A stretch of DNA of 64,000 nt, from contig CAMZMU010000041.1 in the NCBI GenBank assembly GCA_947311845.1, positions 133,211,505 through 133,275,504 on the forward strand, in the 5' to 3' direction. The DNA comes from Poa pratensis (Eukaryota > Streptophyta > Magnoliopsida > Poales > Poaceae). Positions within the stretch are counted from its first letter, which is position 1, and each line of letters begins with the position of its first letter. The notes beneath the pieces are model-generated. The model saw nothing but the letters and a program-made list of their open reading frames with translations. It was not told the origin of the DNA and searched no databases. Below are positions 45,838-58,291 of this stretch, in pieces. The position numbers were made by a program, and so were the translations under genes.

Positions 45838-45888
45838 TATTATTGTTTATCCCGGTAGCACAAGCTCTCGTGTTTTGCAATCCTCTAA

Positions 45889-46230
45889 GGGCCTCTTTGG
45901 GTTGCAAGATTAAAAAACATGGAAATATGAGAAAGACACATGAATCAGAAATGTCTGCCAGCGCAAAATAGATGATCACAAAACACATTTCTTTTTGCAG
46001 GAATAGTCGTTTGGATGAAACACATGAAAATGCAGGAAAAGTGTCTCGAATCTGCGTGAATGTGTCTTAAAAAAACAGCTTAGAATGGATGTTAGAAAAT
46101 CCTATTAGGCATAGGAATCCAATCCATACAAATCTGAGTAGCACCATTTCTTTAATCCAAATACAATCCATAGAAAAGCATTGGAATCATAAAAAACTGT
46201 AAAAAACTGCTGCAATTCAAACAGGTCCGT
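45889..46230. mobile_element. Tourist/Harbinger-type MITE
   Basis: GGGCCTCTTTGGGTTGCAAG at the left and CTGCAATTCAAACAGGTCC at the right are imperfect inverted ends; flanks TAA (45886-45888) and TAG (46231-46233). 342 bp. Confidence 0.7.
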
Positions 46231-46896
46231 AGTTTGATGTCGAACATACACATATGGACTCTGTCTAGTGGCTAGCCTTTGACTGTGGAGAAAGAGAGAA
46301 TACTCCCACCTGCCAACCTCCAAGATAATACACTTGTTTATATAAAAAAAATACATATCTAAATCAATAAAAACTAGCCCGGCCGCCAAAAAATGTCGGA
46401 GCTTGAGAAAACGACGTGCGATTTCAATAGGACACACTATGGTCCAAGGAGATGTTTCCAGGGCAATAGTGATCTGTAAGACGAGCAGGCTCTAGACACT
46501 GCAACGTGCACCATATATATCCTTCTACAATGTGCTGAAAACCGTACCGGTCTTGTTTTTTTGCGCTGAAAACCGTAGCTTTTCTTCCGTATCTTATTAG
46601 AGAGGACGATTAAAATATATGCAGAGCGAGCAATTGCACTACGGAAAGAGAGGGGCCGAGCTATAAAACAAAACCAGCAAAGTGGCATACGTGTATCTTT
46701 ATGCGCTTTATAGTATTAATCTGCACACAGAACCAAAAGATCACGCATTAGAACTAGCTAAACAACTGATCTACATTCACCTAATCCCCATCTAACCCAC
46801 TACGCATTGCAGAAAATTAACTCCATCTTATTACCGTATACTTTGAGGAAGTATATCGGGAGCTATCGGAAGTATCATTGCACGAGCGATCTTATG
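46231..46896. other. Intergenic, nothing recognised
   Basis: No gene or bounded element. Confidence 0.4.
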
Positions 46897-46910
46897 GCGA
46901 GTAGAGGTTT

Positions 46911-47057
46911 AAAAAAAAAAATTCCTACGTGGGAGAGCCACGTGATTTTTGATAGAGGAGGGTGCAACATCACCGAAATTGCAAGCATGAGGACTTAAAC
47001 TCGGGTGGGTGGGAAGGCATCAGCCCCTCCCCACCACTAGGCCATGCCTTAGTCTGC
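46911..47057 (-). mobile_element. tRNA-derived SINE with poly(T) tail, 14-bp TSD
   Basis: Perfect 14-bp flanks GCGAGTAGAGGTTT (46897-46910 and 47058-47071). On the minus strand the element starts GCAGACTAAGGCATGGCCTA, has an A-box-like TGGCCTAGTGG, a B-box-like AGTTTAAGTCC about 35 bp later, and ends in a run of 11 T. Pol III boxes plus a T tail fit plant SINEs such as p-SINE1 and Au. I cannot assign the family by eye. Confidence 0.8.
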
Positions 47058-47071
47058 GCGAGTAGAGGTTT

Positions 47072-48558
47072 TTGACTCTCGAGATCCAGTGGTCTACTTA
47101 ATTATAAAGGTAAGCCAGACTGACTCGTATATCCTTGTGTTTCATAGTGGTCTAGAGGCATAGAGCCAACACCCCAAACATATTATGCAGTATATTGTTT
47201 CTCAAGCCGACTCTTCTGGTGAGTCCACATCAACGAAAGTATCATAAAACCAAGGGCACGACGTGCATGTTCTTTTGATGCTGGATCCAACCATTAAAGA
47301 ACCTATTATTGCTTCCCCCTCAGCTTCTAGGCTCAAGGGAACTCCAGATAATGCGTTAAAACAAGAAAAATGGCACACATCTGGTGAGAAAAAGAATCTT
47401 GGTACTTTGATGAAGAGGGCTGCAGGTATCATGAAAGCTTAAGGCATGGAAGTAAGCATCAAGTGGAAGTCACTCGATCAACTATTGTCTCATAAAAGTC
47501 TAGGGAGGGTCTTCTTTCTGACCGTCGTATTTTTTGGCATTGGTTAAGATATATGTGTTAAACAAGTGCATCTAGCTCCCAACAGATTTATAAATTTTAA
47601 GTGCATTCCTGCCTGTAACTCAAAGATTACCGCATCTAAAAAAATCAAATAACTGTTATCATGAATATATGTTGAACCAACATTTTTTAGTTTGATTAAG
47701 ACTAAGTCGAGTTTACTCCTATAAACTATGATAATTTAATCCTGGTGATCATGATAATTTCTATAGTTCCACTTATATATAAGTGTGACATCACTAACTG
47801 TTCTGTATATAAAGGTCAAAGCGACAATGCAAATTGAAAGCCAACATTTAGATATTTCAAAAGGGTACCATCGGTCAGGAGCTACCTCCATTTTGCAAGG
47901 TGTGAGGTTGTGAGCTTCCTCGCATGTGACAAAACTTTATTATCCTTATTTAAAAAATAAGCAATTTACGATGTATGTGTCTATGCTTGAGTAACTTATA
48001 TTCTATAGTAAATTCTCCAATGTGTTATTTTCAAGATAGAGACGTATTAATGGTCTTAGAAATGATATTGACTTATATATTATTGATTGGTATGTAGACA
48101 TCATTTCAGCAGACAAGTGCAAAAGCAAACGAGAGGGACACATTTATATTCACCACAAAATTTCAACATATTCCCTTCACAAAATAACTAAGTTTGTTTT
48201 CATGAAAACAACAAGGTAAATCACTACATATCGTATGTTTATGTCATAGTCTTCATCTTTTTTAAGTGATATTTTTTTCATAGTGAATTCACAACATCAT
48301 GCCTGACCAATATAAATGCATGAAATGATCCTACAGCTGATTTGGTTGGTATAGTGGAGGTGCAATCTGATCACCCAAGTCATGTCCTCATAGAGATGAA
48401 GTTGGCTTCATATTTATAAAGTCGCAGATTTCCTTAGAGCTATATTTCAAAACAAATGCATGCACTATCGATCTCACTAAATATTAACTAGTTAGCCTAT
48501 ATTATATTAACAATTTATTAATTTTAATTTCAACAACTGTAATACGCTAATAACCCGC

Positions 48559-48560
<2 letters not shown>
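47072..48560. other. Intergenic with a possible decayed coding remnant
   Basis: On the plus strand about 47200-47440 translates with few stops (KEPIIASPSASRLKGTPDNA, then KNLGTLMKRAAGIMKA), perhaps an old gag- or LINE ORF1-like fragment; not identified. The rest is AT-rich. Confidence 0.3.

Positions 48561-48606
<46 letters not shown>
48561..48606. repeat. (TA)n microsatellite
   Basis: About 22 uninterrupted TA units. Confidence 0.97.
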
Positions 48607-48608
<2 letters not shown>

Positions 48609-48914
48609 GCGCCCATACCATTTCTCGTGAGACTATTTACCTAATGATAATATATTTATGTATTGTAGTATTAAGTAGTAGTATATGTCTAGGTACCGTT
48701 TTGCCCAAGATAGTGGACAAAAAAAATCCATGAGTTACTAATGACTTAAGTCGCTTTAAAATATTTCTGTATAAATTGTTGTACCTAATGGATTTAGGGT
48801 ATAGTATAGCATTAGAAAGTACAAAGTTCCATACAAGAGATGAACACTCTAGATCATCTTATTGGATACTTTTTGCACTCTCTCAAATAGAATTATATCT
48901 ATCCATGATTGTTG

Positions 48915-48930
48915 CCCCCCCCCCCCCCCA
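48915..48930. repeat. Poly(C) tract
   Basis: About 16 consecutive C; a site prone to polymerase and assembly error. Confidence 0.95.
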
Positions 48931-49655
48931 CATATTTCCGAACTTGGGGTGATTCAACAATTACAATATGTGCACATTGCTTATTGTGAGTTCATAAATA
49001 TACATGTCATTTGGTGACATAGACAAAATCTTTTATTTTCTTTCTTGCGGTTCCTCGGGAATCTAGATATGATATGGCGGCTTCCATACGCCCCACTTGT
49101 ATTTCACTTGGCCCCGCATTCTTGAACATGTGGACAATCAAATCTGACGAGTTTTCCAAATTTATATACATGTTAATTTTCACGATTGCAACCGCACCAA
49201 TTGTCCATAAGCTCACAAGTTAAAACTAGTGGGGCCAAGTGACATACAAGTTGACCCTTGGAAGGCGACATACCAAATACATACTTACTATGGACATAAC
49301 TGGTAAAGGGAAATATTTTATATGTGCCCCTCATTACCTCTAAGTGTAATTTTTATTGTAAATTGTCTACTCAGTGACAACCTTGAGCTATCGACAGCCT
49401 ATTAGAGGCTACTTTCATAGTGCCCTACGAGTGAAACTCACTTCACCGATAGAGCACTGGGTTTTGAAGGAACTGACAAGTATGTAGGATAGAAAAACAA
49501 GAAGAAAAATAAAAATAAAATCATCATTTGTAATACATTTGTGTGATCAACTTCCGGTTTGAGAGCCAAATAAGATGAACCATCTTCTTGATTATTAAAT
49601 TAGAGCGTTTTAATATCATATGAAATTTCTACTTCGCACTCGAAACTTACTAGAA

Positions 49656-49964
49656 ACTCCGCCTATGTCTTATAGGCATAGCCGGTCCCAAGCCCGGGTA
49701 AAGGAGGAGGGTTGTGAACTTGAGATAGGCTTGGCGTGCCAACGTAAAAACTAGCCAGTCCTACGGGTATGAAACCCATTTGGGCGAGAGTAGTACTAGG
49801 ATGGGCGACATCCTGGGAATTCCTCGTGAAAGGGTTTCATATCTAGCCCACCCCAACTTGTTTGGGACAAAAGGCTTCGAAGAAGAAGAAGAAGAAGAAG
49901 AAGAACAAGAAGAAGAAGAAGAAGAAGAAGAAGAAGAAGAAGAAGACTAAGAACAAGAACAAGA
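49656..49964 (+). mobile_element. 5'-truncated RTE-like LINE 3' end with (GAA)n tail, 17-bp TSD
   Basis: Flanks CTCGAAACTTACTAGAA (49639-49655) and CTCAAAACTTACTAGAA (49965-49981) differ at one base. The body contains GGCATAGCCGGTCCCAAGCC and ends CCAACTTGTTTGGGACAAAA + GGCTTCGAA before the trinucleotide tail. That CCCCAACTTG.TTGGGAC..AAAGGCTT 3' end is, by recall, typical of plant RTE-clade LINEs, which end in simple repeats rather than poly(A). Confidence 0.82.
49877..49964. repeat. (GAA)n / (GAACAA)n microsatellite
   Basis: About 25 GAA-type triplets with a few ACA interruptions, forming the LINE tail. Confidence 0.95.
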
Positions 49965-49981
49965 CTCAAAACTTACTAGAA

Positions 49982-52175
49982 CAGTTTCCCAAAAAAGAAA
50001 TAACAATGTTCAATGATTAATAGCAATTGTCCTTTTACCCTTTTCGTTTTGATTTTTCACATTAGGGTTTCCTTAAAATTTTACTCTACTAGCAAATTTA
50101 ACATGATTTTATGTATATACGTAGAATTAACTTAGAAGTCGACCATTTCTATTGTTTTTGTACAAGTTTGTGTATAAACTAAAGACAATTGCATGTGAAT
50201 GTAAAGTTCATTCTCTGCTTATAGGAATATATGTTTGGGTTTATGCAAAAATTTAGATACAAAAGTGGAGCTTCTACTTTGATGAAGCAAATAAGAAATT
50301 ATGAATATATATTAAACTTCAATTAGCATTGTTGCCTCTTTCGTATCTTGAGAACATAAATTGCAAAGCAAAGTTGGATAGGATTTGAAGGGAAATATGT
50401 TGCTACCCTCAGTAGGCAATACCATCCCCAGATCCAATGTCAATTCATGGTTTCAGATTAGTATATCTTTAATTTATCATATGCCCATTTCCAACTCAAT
50501 TAAGCCAATTCTACAAATCCATCTTGCCTAAACATGGCCAATGTGGTATTTATCACGGGATGTACAATGCTGAATAGTGTAGATATAGAGAATACATGGA
50601 TATCAAAGCATGATCTAGAGGTAGATAGTAGGTGGTGGTGGGTTATAGCCCACCGAGGTAAAAAAAAATCCACATTGTAAAGCAAAAAATAAATAGTTGG
50701 TGGAAATTAAATCCTATGAATCTCCTGACGGAGTAGAAAACCTGTTCTCAAAGCCAATTCAGCTTCTACCAGGGCTTTATAGCTAGCTACAAGAATGACA
50801 ACACTCCTTCGATTTTATTTACACCTTTGCCATCTGGGCGCCTATCGTCACCATTCACTCAAGGCTTTTTGACAGAGTCAGTCCATTCAGAGGTACACGA
50901 ATAATCAAGTTAGCAACCTTTCAGAACCATACATAATATTTGGATACATTGTGACTTTCTTCTTTCAACTATCCTAGCAAGTTTCTCACATGTGTTGGTG
51001 TGTGACATCCGGTTTAACAATTTAAAGGCCTTTAAAGAACATCGCTTGTCATTGTTATGGAGCTTATTCTTCTAGGGCATAGAATCTAACACCCTATTTT
51101 CTTCCTTCAAAGCAAGCTTCAATCTTTCACGGCCGTTAAACTGAGTCTGCATGGAGCTATTTATGGAGCTTCTTGGAGGACTTATTGTTGGTTATCGTTT
51201 TCCAGAGCCGCCTAATTAATAGCTAATAGAAAATAGAATGAATCAGAATAGTTTGAAAACAATATAATTGTCATTAGAAAGTCCCGGCACCGCCACTGGA
51301 TACTACCTTGTCACGAAACTTCCAAAAATAGGTATCAATCGCCACGGTATATCCGGGGAGGTAATGAATTTTTGCCAGGAGGTACCTAGGCTAGTATACC
51401 TCACGTTACCTCCCAAGCACAGGAGAGTTACTCCAGATACATACCAGGATACTGGCAGCCATGGTTCTAACCGGTGTTTGGATATGTAATTTTTGGTGGA
51501 AACCAGTTAGTAAACATCTAAACTCTCGTTGCATGCTCACTACTAAATATCAGGAAGCTTAAACTGTTAAGCAATGGTTTCTTCCATGGAGAGGAAGTAC
51601 ATATGAACAATTTAGAGCATAGGTTACGCATATTAATCCCATATTCTTCTAGTAAATGTCTGCACGGAAAACACTCCTACAAACCTTGCCAAAACACAGT
51701 CGATCGATCCGAGGGTTGTAATGCAGGATGGAGCTCTCGCAAGTTTATGTATATTTCAGACAGTGACAAGTAATCAGCAGAAGAACCCTTCATGATCAGG
51801 GTATAGGTTAACTGCACCTGTGTAGGCCATCTGAGATAGTGATCTCGCGTTAAATGAGAACCAAGCTTTAGATTTGTATTTCGCTATCGAGATTCGATTG
51901 ATGGCGGTGTTTAACATTTGATGTTGCTGCAATTGGAATTGACCTGGTGGAGGTCTAGATCTGAGATCAATTAATGCCACACCTGGATTAAATATTTCAA
52001 AGTTGTTGAAGGGTAGTGAACTAGTTATGCATGGCTTCGTTTTCATTACTTAGGTATACTCCCTATTGATTGACCAGGCAAAAGTGTTTGATCGAGCTGC
52101 TATTCTTGTTCGTTCCATATCAGTTGTTGACGGGTAGTGATGCACGTATGGGGTTTGCAATTTAGCTTGGAATAC
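49982..52175. other. Intergenic, nothing recognised
   Basis: 2.2 kb without a family-like frame. A GC-balanced patch at 51280-51480 has a 73-codon frame lacking recognisable domains. Confidence 0.4.
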
Positions 52176-52177
52176 AT

Positions 52178-54755
52178 TTTTTTTGATAAAAGAATTTTAT
52201 TACTTAAAGAGTTTTAAGCATTACACCTGACGCCTCTGCATGCACACAGCCCCAACAAGTTCACAAGTCCCAAACGAACAGAAATAAAAAAAAAGGCGAA
52301 TTACATATCATAATGAGAAATTGTAATAACGCATATGGTGGTGGGGGTCCAACCCGGAGATTATGCTGCAATCCATTGTGGGAGAAGAACTCCCGCACCG
52401 CAGCCTCCGAACGTGAAGCCACCTCCGAAAACAGGTCGCGGTGCTCCGCACGCTGTAGGGCCGACCAAGGTCTGAGCGTCGCCGTGCACCGGTAGATAAC
52501 CTGCATAACAGAAGTATTTTTATCGTTAAAAACCTTGTCATTTCTACATAGCCAGAGCGACCAAATAACAACAATCGCTCCCACCCTAATAAGAAGTTTA
52601 AACCTACGATCCACACCGTTTAGCCAAGTGCCGAAAATATTCGCAACGCTACGTGGGGGAATAAGGTAGAACCTATCTGGATGGCTGACCATATAGACCT
52701 AGCAAACTCATACTGGAAAAATAAGTGTTTAATAGTCACGTCATGATGACAAAAGACACACTTTTTACTTCTGTGCCAATTATATTTGGCAAGGTTATCC
52801 TTTGTAAGAATTACCCCTCGACGAAGATACCACGCAAACACCTTAGTTTTTAGTGGGATCTTCATCTTCCAAATTTTCTTATTACTATCAATTGGTACAT
52901 CCGGTTGGATTAACGCTTTGCACATAGAATCCACGGAGAATTTACCATTCTTGTTAAGATTTCAATGAAATTTATCGGAACCTTGCGACAGCTGGACCGA
53001 GTCCAGCCGCTGCAGCAACACATTCCAAGATGCTTGCCTAGGACCAAATAAATTTCTTCTGAACGAAACATTTGGTGGGGAAGTTCCCATCACCTTAGCG
53101 ATTGTATCGCTTTTGTGGCGCATAATATTGTACAAGGCCGGGTATTGTTCTCGGAGCGTGGCTTGACCCAGCCATTTATCCTCCCAGAATCTTATTTCTG
53201 ATCCATCCTTGATAGAGAAGGACCGATGTGGAAAGAAGAACTTCTTCGCAGTCATTAGGCCTGCCCAGAAGTGTGAATCACTAGGTTTCCAAAAAACCTG
53301 AGATAACGCTTAAGAGCCCACATACTTTCTCCTAAGAAGGGTTTGCCAAACTCTATCTTCGGTAAGAAGTTTGGAGATCCATTTACCCAACAATGCTCTA
53401 TTCTTGACCTCAAGGTCATGAACACCGAGCCCTCCTTGGTCTTTCGGCCGGCAAACCACACTCCACTTAGTCAGTCAATATTTTCTTTTCTCGCTATCAC
53501 CTTGCCAAAAGAATCTTGATCGGAAATAATCCAACCGTTTTAAGACTCCTTTGGGAAGCTGGAAGAAAGAAATCATATACAATACCATATTGGTTAGTAC
53601 CGAGTTAATGAGAACCAATCTTCCACCCAAGGATAAAAGCTTGTCTTTCCAGCTATTTAAACGGATTTGAAGTCTCTCTTCTACCAATTTCCATTCACTA
53701 TTTGTGAGCCTCCGATAGTGGATCGGAATAACCAAATAGTTGATAGGGAACTGGCCTTGCCCGCAGACAAATAAATCAGCATACAAGGAGACATTATTTT
53801 GAGCCTCACCAAAACAAAACAATTCACTTTTATGTAAGTTTATCTTTAGACCCGATAATTGCTCGGATGCTGACAGAATTAACTTTAGGTTTCGAGCTTT
53901 TTCGATGTCATGTTCCATAAATAGAATTGTGTTGTCGGCATATTGAAGAATGGATAAACCACCATCAACAAGATGTGGTATCACAACTTCAATTTGGCTC
54001 TCAGACTTAGCGCGTTCAATCAAAATAGCCAACATATCAGCCACTATATTAAATAGTATTGACGATAACGGGTCCCCTTGTCTAAGGCCTTTTTTTAGTC
54101 TGGAAGTATTTACCAATGTCATCATTGACTTTAATGACTACACTTCCTCCTGAAACAAAGCTATGGATTAACGCACGCCACTCATCAGAAAAACCTTTCA
54201 TTCTGAGTGTCTGCTGAAAGAAAGACCATTTAACTTTGTCGTAAGCTTTCTCGAAATCAATTTTCAGAATTACCCCATTCAGCTTTTTCCTATATAGTTC
54301 GTGAACCGTTTCATGTAGGATTGCCACCCCATTCAGGATGTTGCATCCTTACATAAAAGCAGTTTGAGACGGACGAACCACATGTTCTGTCACACTGTTT
54401 AGCCAAATCATGGCGACCTTAGTGAAAATTTTAAAACTAACATTAAGAAGACAGATAGGTCTAAATTGTTGAATCCTTTCCGGCTCATTAACCTTAGGTA
54501 ATAAAATTATTTCACCAAAATTCAGCCGAAACTATTCTAATTGTCCATCATGAAGACAACCGAACAATTGAAGAAGATCAGACTTAATAACATCCCAGAA
54601 GTTCTGATAGAACTCAGCCAGGAAACCATCAGGCGATGGGGCTTTATTGTGTTCCATCTGAAAAACCGCATTTCTCACTTCCTACTCTGAATAGAGATCA
54701 GTAAGAAGGCTATTCCATACTGTAACTTAATCAGCCGATACTTCAGCGTGAAATT
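52178..54755 (-). mobile_element. LINE remnant with RT and zf-RVT domains (5'-truncated, dead)
   Basis: On the minus strand in order: HNKAPSPDGFLAEFYQNFWD (about 54650), FRPICLLNVSFKIFTK (about 54470), LKIDFEKAYDKVKW (54327-54082), GLRQGDPLSS and the catalytic box as YADN (53475-54125), the post-RT region, zf-RVT (LKTKVFAWYLRRG, then CVFCHHDVTIKHLFF, 52934-52730) and the C-terminal IWSLWLCRNDKVF (about 52560), ending in a poly(A) tail (T run at 52180). The endonuclease is absent, as expected for 5' truncation. Frame changes lie near 54100, 53465, 53255 and 52950. Confidence 0.9.
53475..54125 (-). pseudogene. LINE reverse transcriptase, palm region
   Basis: 216 codons with GLRQGDPLSSILFNIVADML, then SILQYADNTILFMEHD and SGLKINLHKSELFCFG, the standard order of non-LTR RT blocks. 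The second catalytic aspartate of YADD is Asn here, which would abolish activity. Confidence 0.9.
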
Positions 54756-56160
54756 ACCTGCAGTTCCATGGTAGAAGTGTTATTGTGTTGTGGTGAAAGT
54801 TCTTGTGAATGAATACAAGCCCTGAATTAGTACTGGAAATTCCTAGGTCGCTTGCAGAAAACAGAAACAAGATCTCCAAGAGCAAATCTTGCTAGCTATA
54901 TAATGTTGATACAGACGGTTCATGGTTGGCAGTCACGATCCACACTGTGGGGTAAGAATCACACCATTCGTGGTCCGTATCATTTGAGAAATAATATCTA
55001 GGGCGATGCCACCAACTAATGGAGCCCAACGCCGTTGTTTTCTACTGTAAACACTAAATTAGACTGTACTTAAAGGACAAAGATCCGAACTGGGAAGATC
55101 GAGCCAATCGGGCTCTTTGTTTCTTGCTAGTGATCGTATTATTATGCGTCTCACCGGGCATCAGCGTCTCTGTTCTATGGCCTACGGGACATAAATTTTT
55201 GGTTAAACAAAGACAAATGGTGATAGGTGCTTTCAGGGAAAGCAAAGGTCTATTGATGACTGCTTGTTTTCACCTGAATTTTCTAGCTGCCAATGGCCAT
55301 GCCACCTTCCGGGCAGGGCCGGCCGGCACCATGCGAGGTCAGGCTGGTCGTCACAACCTCCCTCGTGAAGATCTTTTGCTCTGAAGACGAATGGCTCTGG
55401 CCTTCTTAGCGACGCGAGTTATATATGGTTTGAATGACTTCCATTTTCAACGAGAGTTTTGTTTTAGTACAACCGGTGGGGAATATATTCACAAGAGCGT
55501 CACGGGCACAAAGTAAGGAGGTTCCATGACCGACAAGTGACGACCAATGTCCAAAGAATTAGTAGAAACGTACCTCGCTTTAACAAATGTGCCTTATTAG
55601 CGTCCATCGCAAACCCGAAGAGGCAGTAATGAAGCAAACTGTTACAGTGTATGAATGAAAAAAGAAGGAAGTCGGTTTGCCGGATATTTTGGTCAGTTGC
55701 AGTTGCAGCATCTGTGATGCTTGTTGGCAAGTGTAATGGCCATAAAAAAACTTGTATATATTGTCAGGAGTTTGCTGCGTCCAGTTTGGGTCTGTTCTGG
55801 TTTGAAAACTGAATCATGTTCGTGTTCCTCCTGTCGAGGAACCTTCGTTATGTTTCTTTTTAAGTTGATCTGTTTTGTGTTTGGCTAAACTTATGTTATC
55901 CTTTGATAATGGAACCCAGATTCTGGTGAAGTCGTATGAAAAATAAAATCGCGAAGAGGATGTCTCATGATGCCTGCCCTGATATTACGGGTGTGGCACG
56001 ATTTTTTTTAAAGGAGGTTAAAACTCTGAATGCTACATACAAGTTGAACCCTATACCCTTTTTATTATATTATTCAATAAAACCCGACAATAAAATAACA
56101 GATGGTCAAGAATGAAACCTTTTTTTGTTGTGTTGTGCGGGGAGCATGGCTGGATGGCGA
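54756..56160. other. Intergenic, nothing recognised
   Basis: No host gene or bounded element seen; short frames only. Confidence 0.4.
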
Positions 56161-56166
56161 GTCTGT

Positions 56167-58288
56167 CACTACAGGAAACGCACAAGACGCCGACGGCCGG
56201 GCGCCGTCGGCGTATGGATACGCCGACGGGGTCGCAGACGCCGACGGCGGATTGGGTACGCTGTGGTGGGCCCCACAAGACGGCATCCGAGCCATTCCGT
56301 CAGCCCATGAATGCAAAAAAAATTGAAAATTTTTAAACTTTTTTATTTATTTTTATTTCAAAATTTCTAACTCAGCTACATACTAAATCTCTAATTATAC
56401 AGTTAATCATAGGTCAAAGTAATTACGCTGGTCAAATTTCCCGTTCGGTCACCCATTCTCAAATTGCTCCAGCCCAAGCACGCTTAACCTTTGAGTTCCT
56501 TCATTATTAGCTTCCAAATGAGAAATGAGAACTTACTGATACTTGTATCATATCAATCATATTAACCCCTGAGTTATGATGTTACACTTTTTCATTGTTT
56601 AAATTTAAAAAATTCATTTGAATAAGTAACAATGATTATGTAATAGTATATTTTGAATAAATGACAATAAAATTAATTTTACTTTTATTTCATTTTTACA
56701 TTTAATATGGAATAATTCATATCTTTAATTCCGTTAATCGAAATTTGAAAAATAAAATGTATATGTCAATTAGAAAAATGAGAGAAATTCAAATATGACA
56801 TCCATATATCATCCTTTGCATTATATAAACATCGATGGTTTTAGAAAATTGATCTCTTTCGATGAATAGTCATGTTGGCCATTTTGACTCTTTTTTGAAA
56901 AAAAAATCAAATATAGTGAAAAAACCGTCAAAAAAAAGGTATCCTTTGGCATTGAGTTATTTTATGTGTACTAGTTTCTATTAAAAATGATAAATTTCTT
57001 TTTTTACAAATTTTTCAAAAAAATGCTTCACAAAAAGGTCTATCATCTATAGACATGTATTTGTTTCGCGAGAAAGACCAAGTTATGGCCATCACTGTGG
57101 CATAGTTTGTGATAATGTGTCCATATTTGAAACATAGGTGTGCCTTGGTATGGCAAACATTGTTGCCAAAAACAAATTCCAAATTATTTTTATAAATATC
57201 ATTTTCCATTTTTTAAGTGCCAAAAATGACTTTTGTTATGGAGGAAATACCAAAAATATGTTGCAAAAGGCACCCATCTTATTGTCACAAAGGGTAATAC
57301 ATATCATTTTTAGGTACAAAAGTAGTGATTTTATCACAGAAATATCGATAGTTTTGAAAAATGTGACCCCTTTCAATGAATAGCCACGACGGTAATTTTG
57401 ACCGTTTTTCACAAAAATAAAAGAAATTGAGAAAATACTCAAAAAATGAATTCCTTTGACATGGAGTCCTTTTATGTGTACTAGTTGCTAGAAAAAATGA
57501 TAAACTTGAGTTTTTACAATTATTTCAAAAAAATGTTTCACAAAAGATCTATCATCTATAGACATGTATAGATTTCGCGTCAAATGACCAAGTTATAGCC
57601 ATCCCCATGCCATAGTTTGTGATAATGTGTCCATACTTGACACATAGGGGTGTCTTGGTATGGAAAATATTATTGCCAAAAACAATTTCCAAAATATTTT
57701 CGTAAATATCATTTTCCATTTTTTAAGTGTCAAAATTGACTTTTTAATGAAGCAAGTACCAAACATATGTTAGAAAATGTCATGTGCATGGTGAAAAAGA
57801 TTTTATGGATGTCATATTTGGATTCCTCTCATTTTTCTAATCGATTTAGACATTTAATTTGTTAAATTTCGATTTACGGATTTAAAGATATGAATTATTT
57901 CATATTCAATTGAAAATGGAAAAAAGTATACGCCGATGGCCGACATCGGCGTATAGAATTATTTCATATTCAATTGAAAATAGATAAAAGTATACGCCGA
58001 TGGCCTCTGTCGGCGTATAGAATTATTTTATATTCAATAGAAAAAAGTATAAATACCCACGAACGCCGACGGCCTTGCCGTCGGCGTCTGAACACAGCGG
58101 GACGGCTGTCCTCGCTCCGTCACGGCGGGCGTTTATACGCCGACGGCCTTCCGTACGCCGATGGCCCGGTCTGGCTACGCCGACGGTTATTTATACGCCG
58201 ACGGCCGAGGTCGCGGCTGCCCTATCTCGACTTGTACGCCGACGACCCCGACATTTGGCCGTCGGCGTCGTGACGCATTCCCGCAGTG
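56167..58288. mobile_element. Non-autonomous CACTA transposon, complete, TGT TSD
   Basis: Left end CACTACAGGAAACGCACAAG and right end, in complement, CACTGCGGGAATGCGTCACG, both running into ACGCCGACGGC. The flanking 3-bp TGT (56164-56166 and 58289-58291) is the standard CACTA duplication size. Copies of ACGCCGACGGC / GCCGTCGGCGT crowd both sub-ends (56185-56245; 57925-58270), as expected for transposase-binding subterminal repeats. The 2.1-kb body has no TnpA/TnpD frame. Confidence 0.92.
56690..57930. repeat. Internal inverted repeat and direct duplication inside the CACTA
   Basis: Arms of about 125 bp (56690-56815 and 57795-57930) are inverted copies (AATTCATATCTTTAA, AATCGAAATTT, TTAGAAAAATGAGAG, AAATATGACATCCAT). 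Between them two direct copies of about 430 bp (about 56830-57240 and 57345-57745) share GATCTATCATCTATAGACAT-like and CATAGTTTGTGATAATGTGT blocks, offset by about 505 bp. Confidence 0.85.
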
Positions 58289-58291
58289 TGT

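Noticed and set aside
46970..47045. A functional tRNA gene
   Set aside because: A- and B-box-like motifs are present but no cloverleaf can be folded by eye, and the segment lies between TSDs with a T tail, so it is a SINE.
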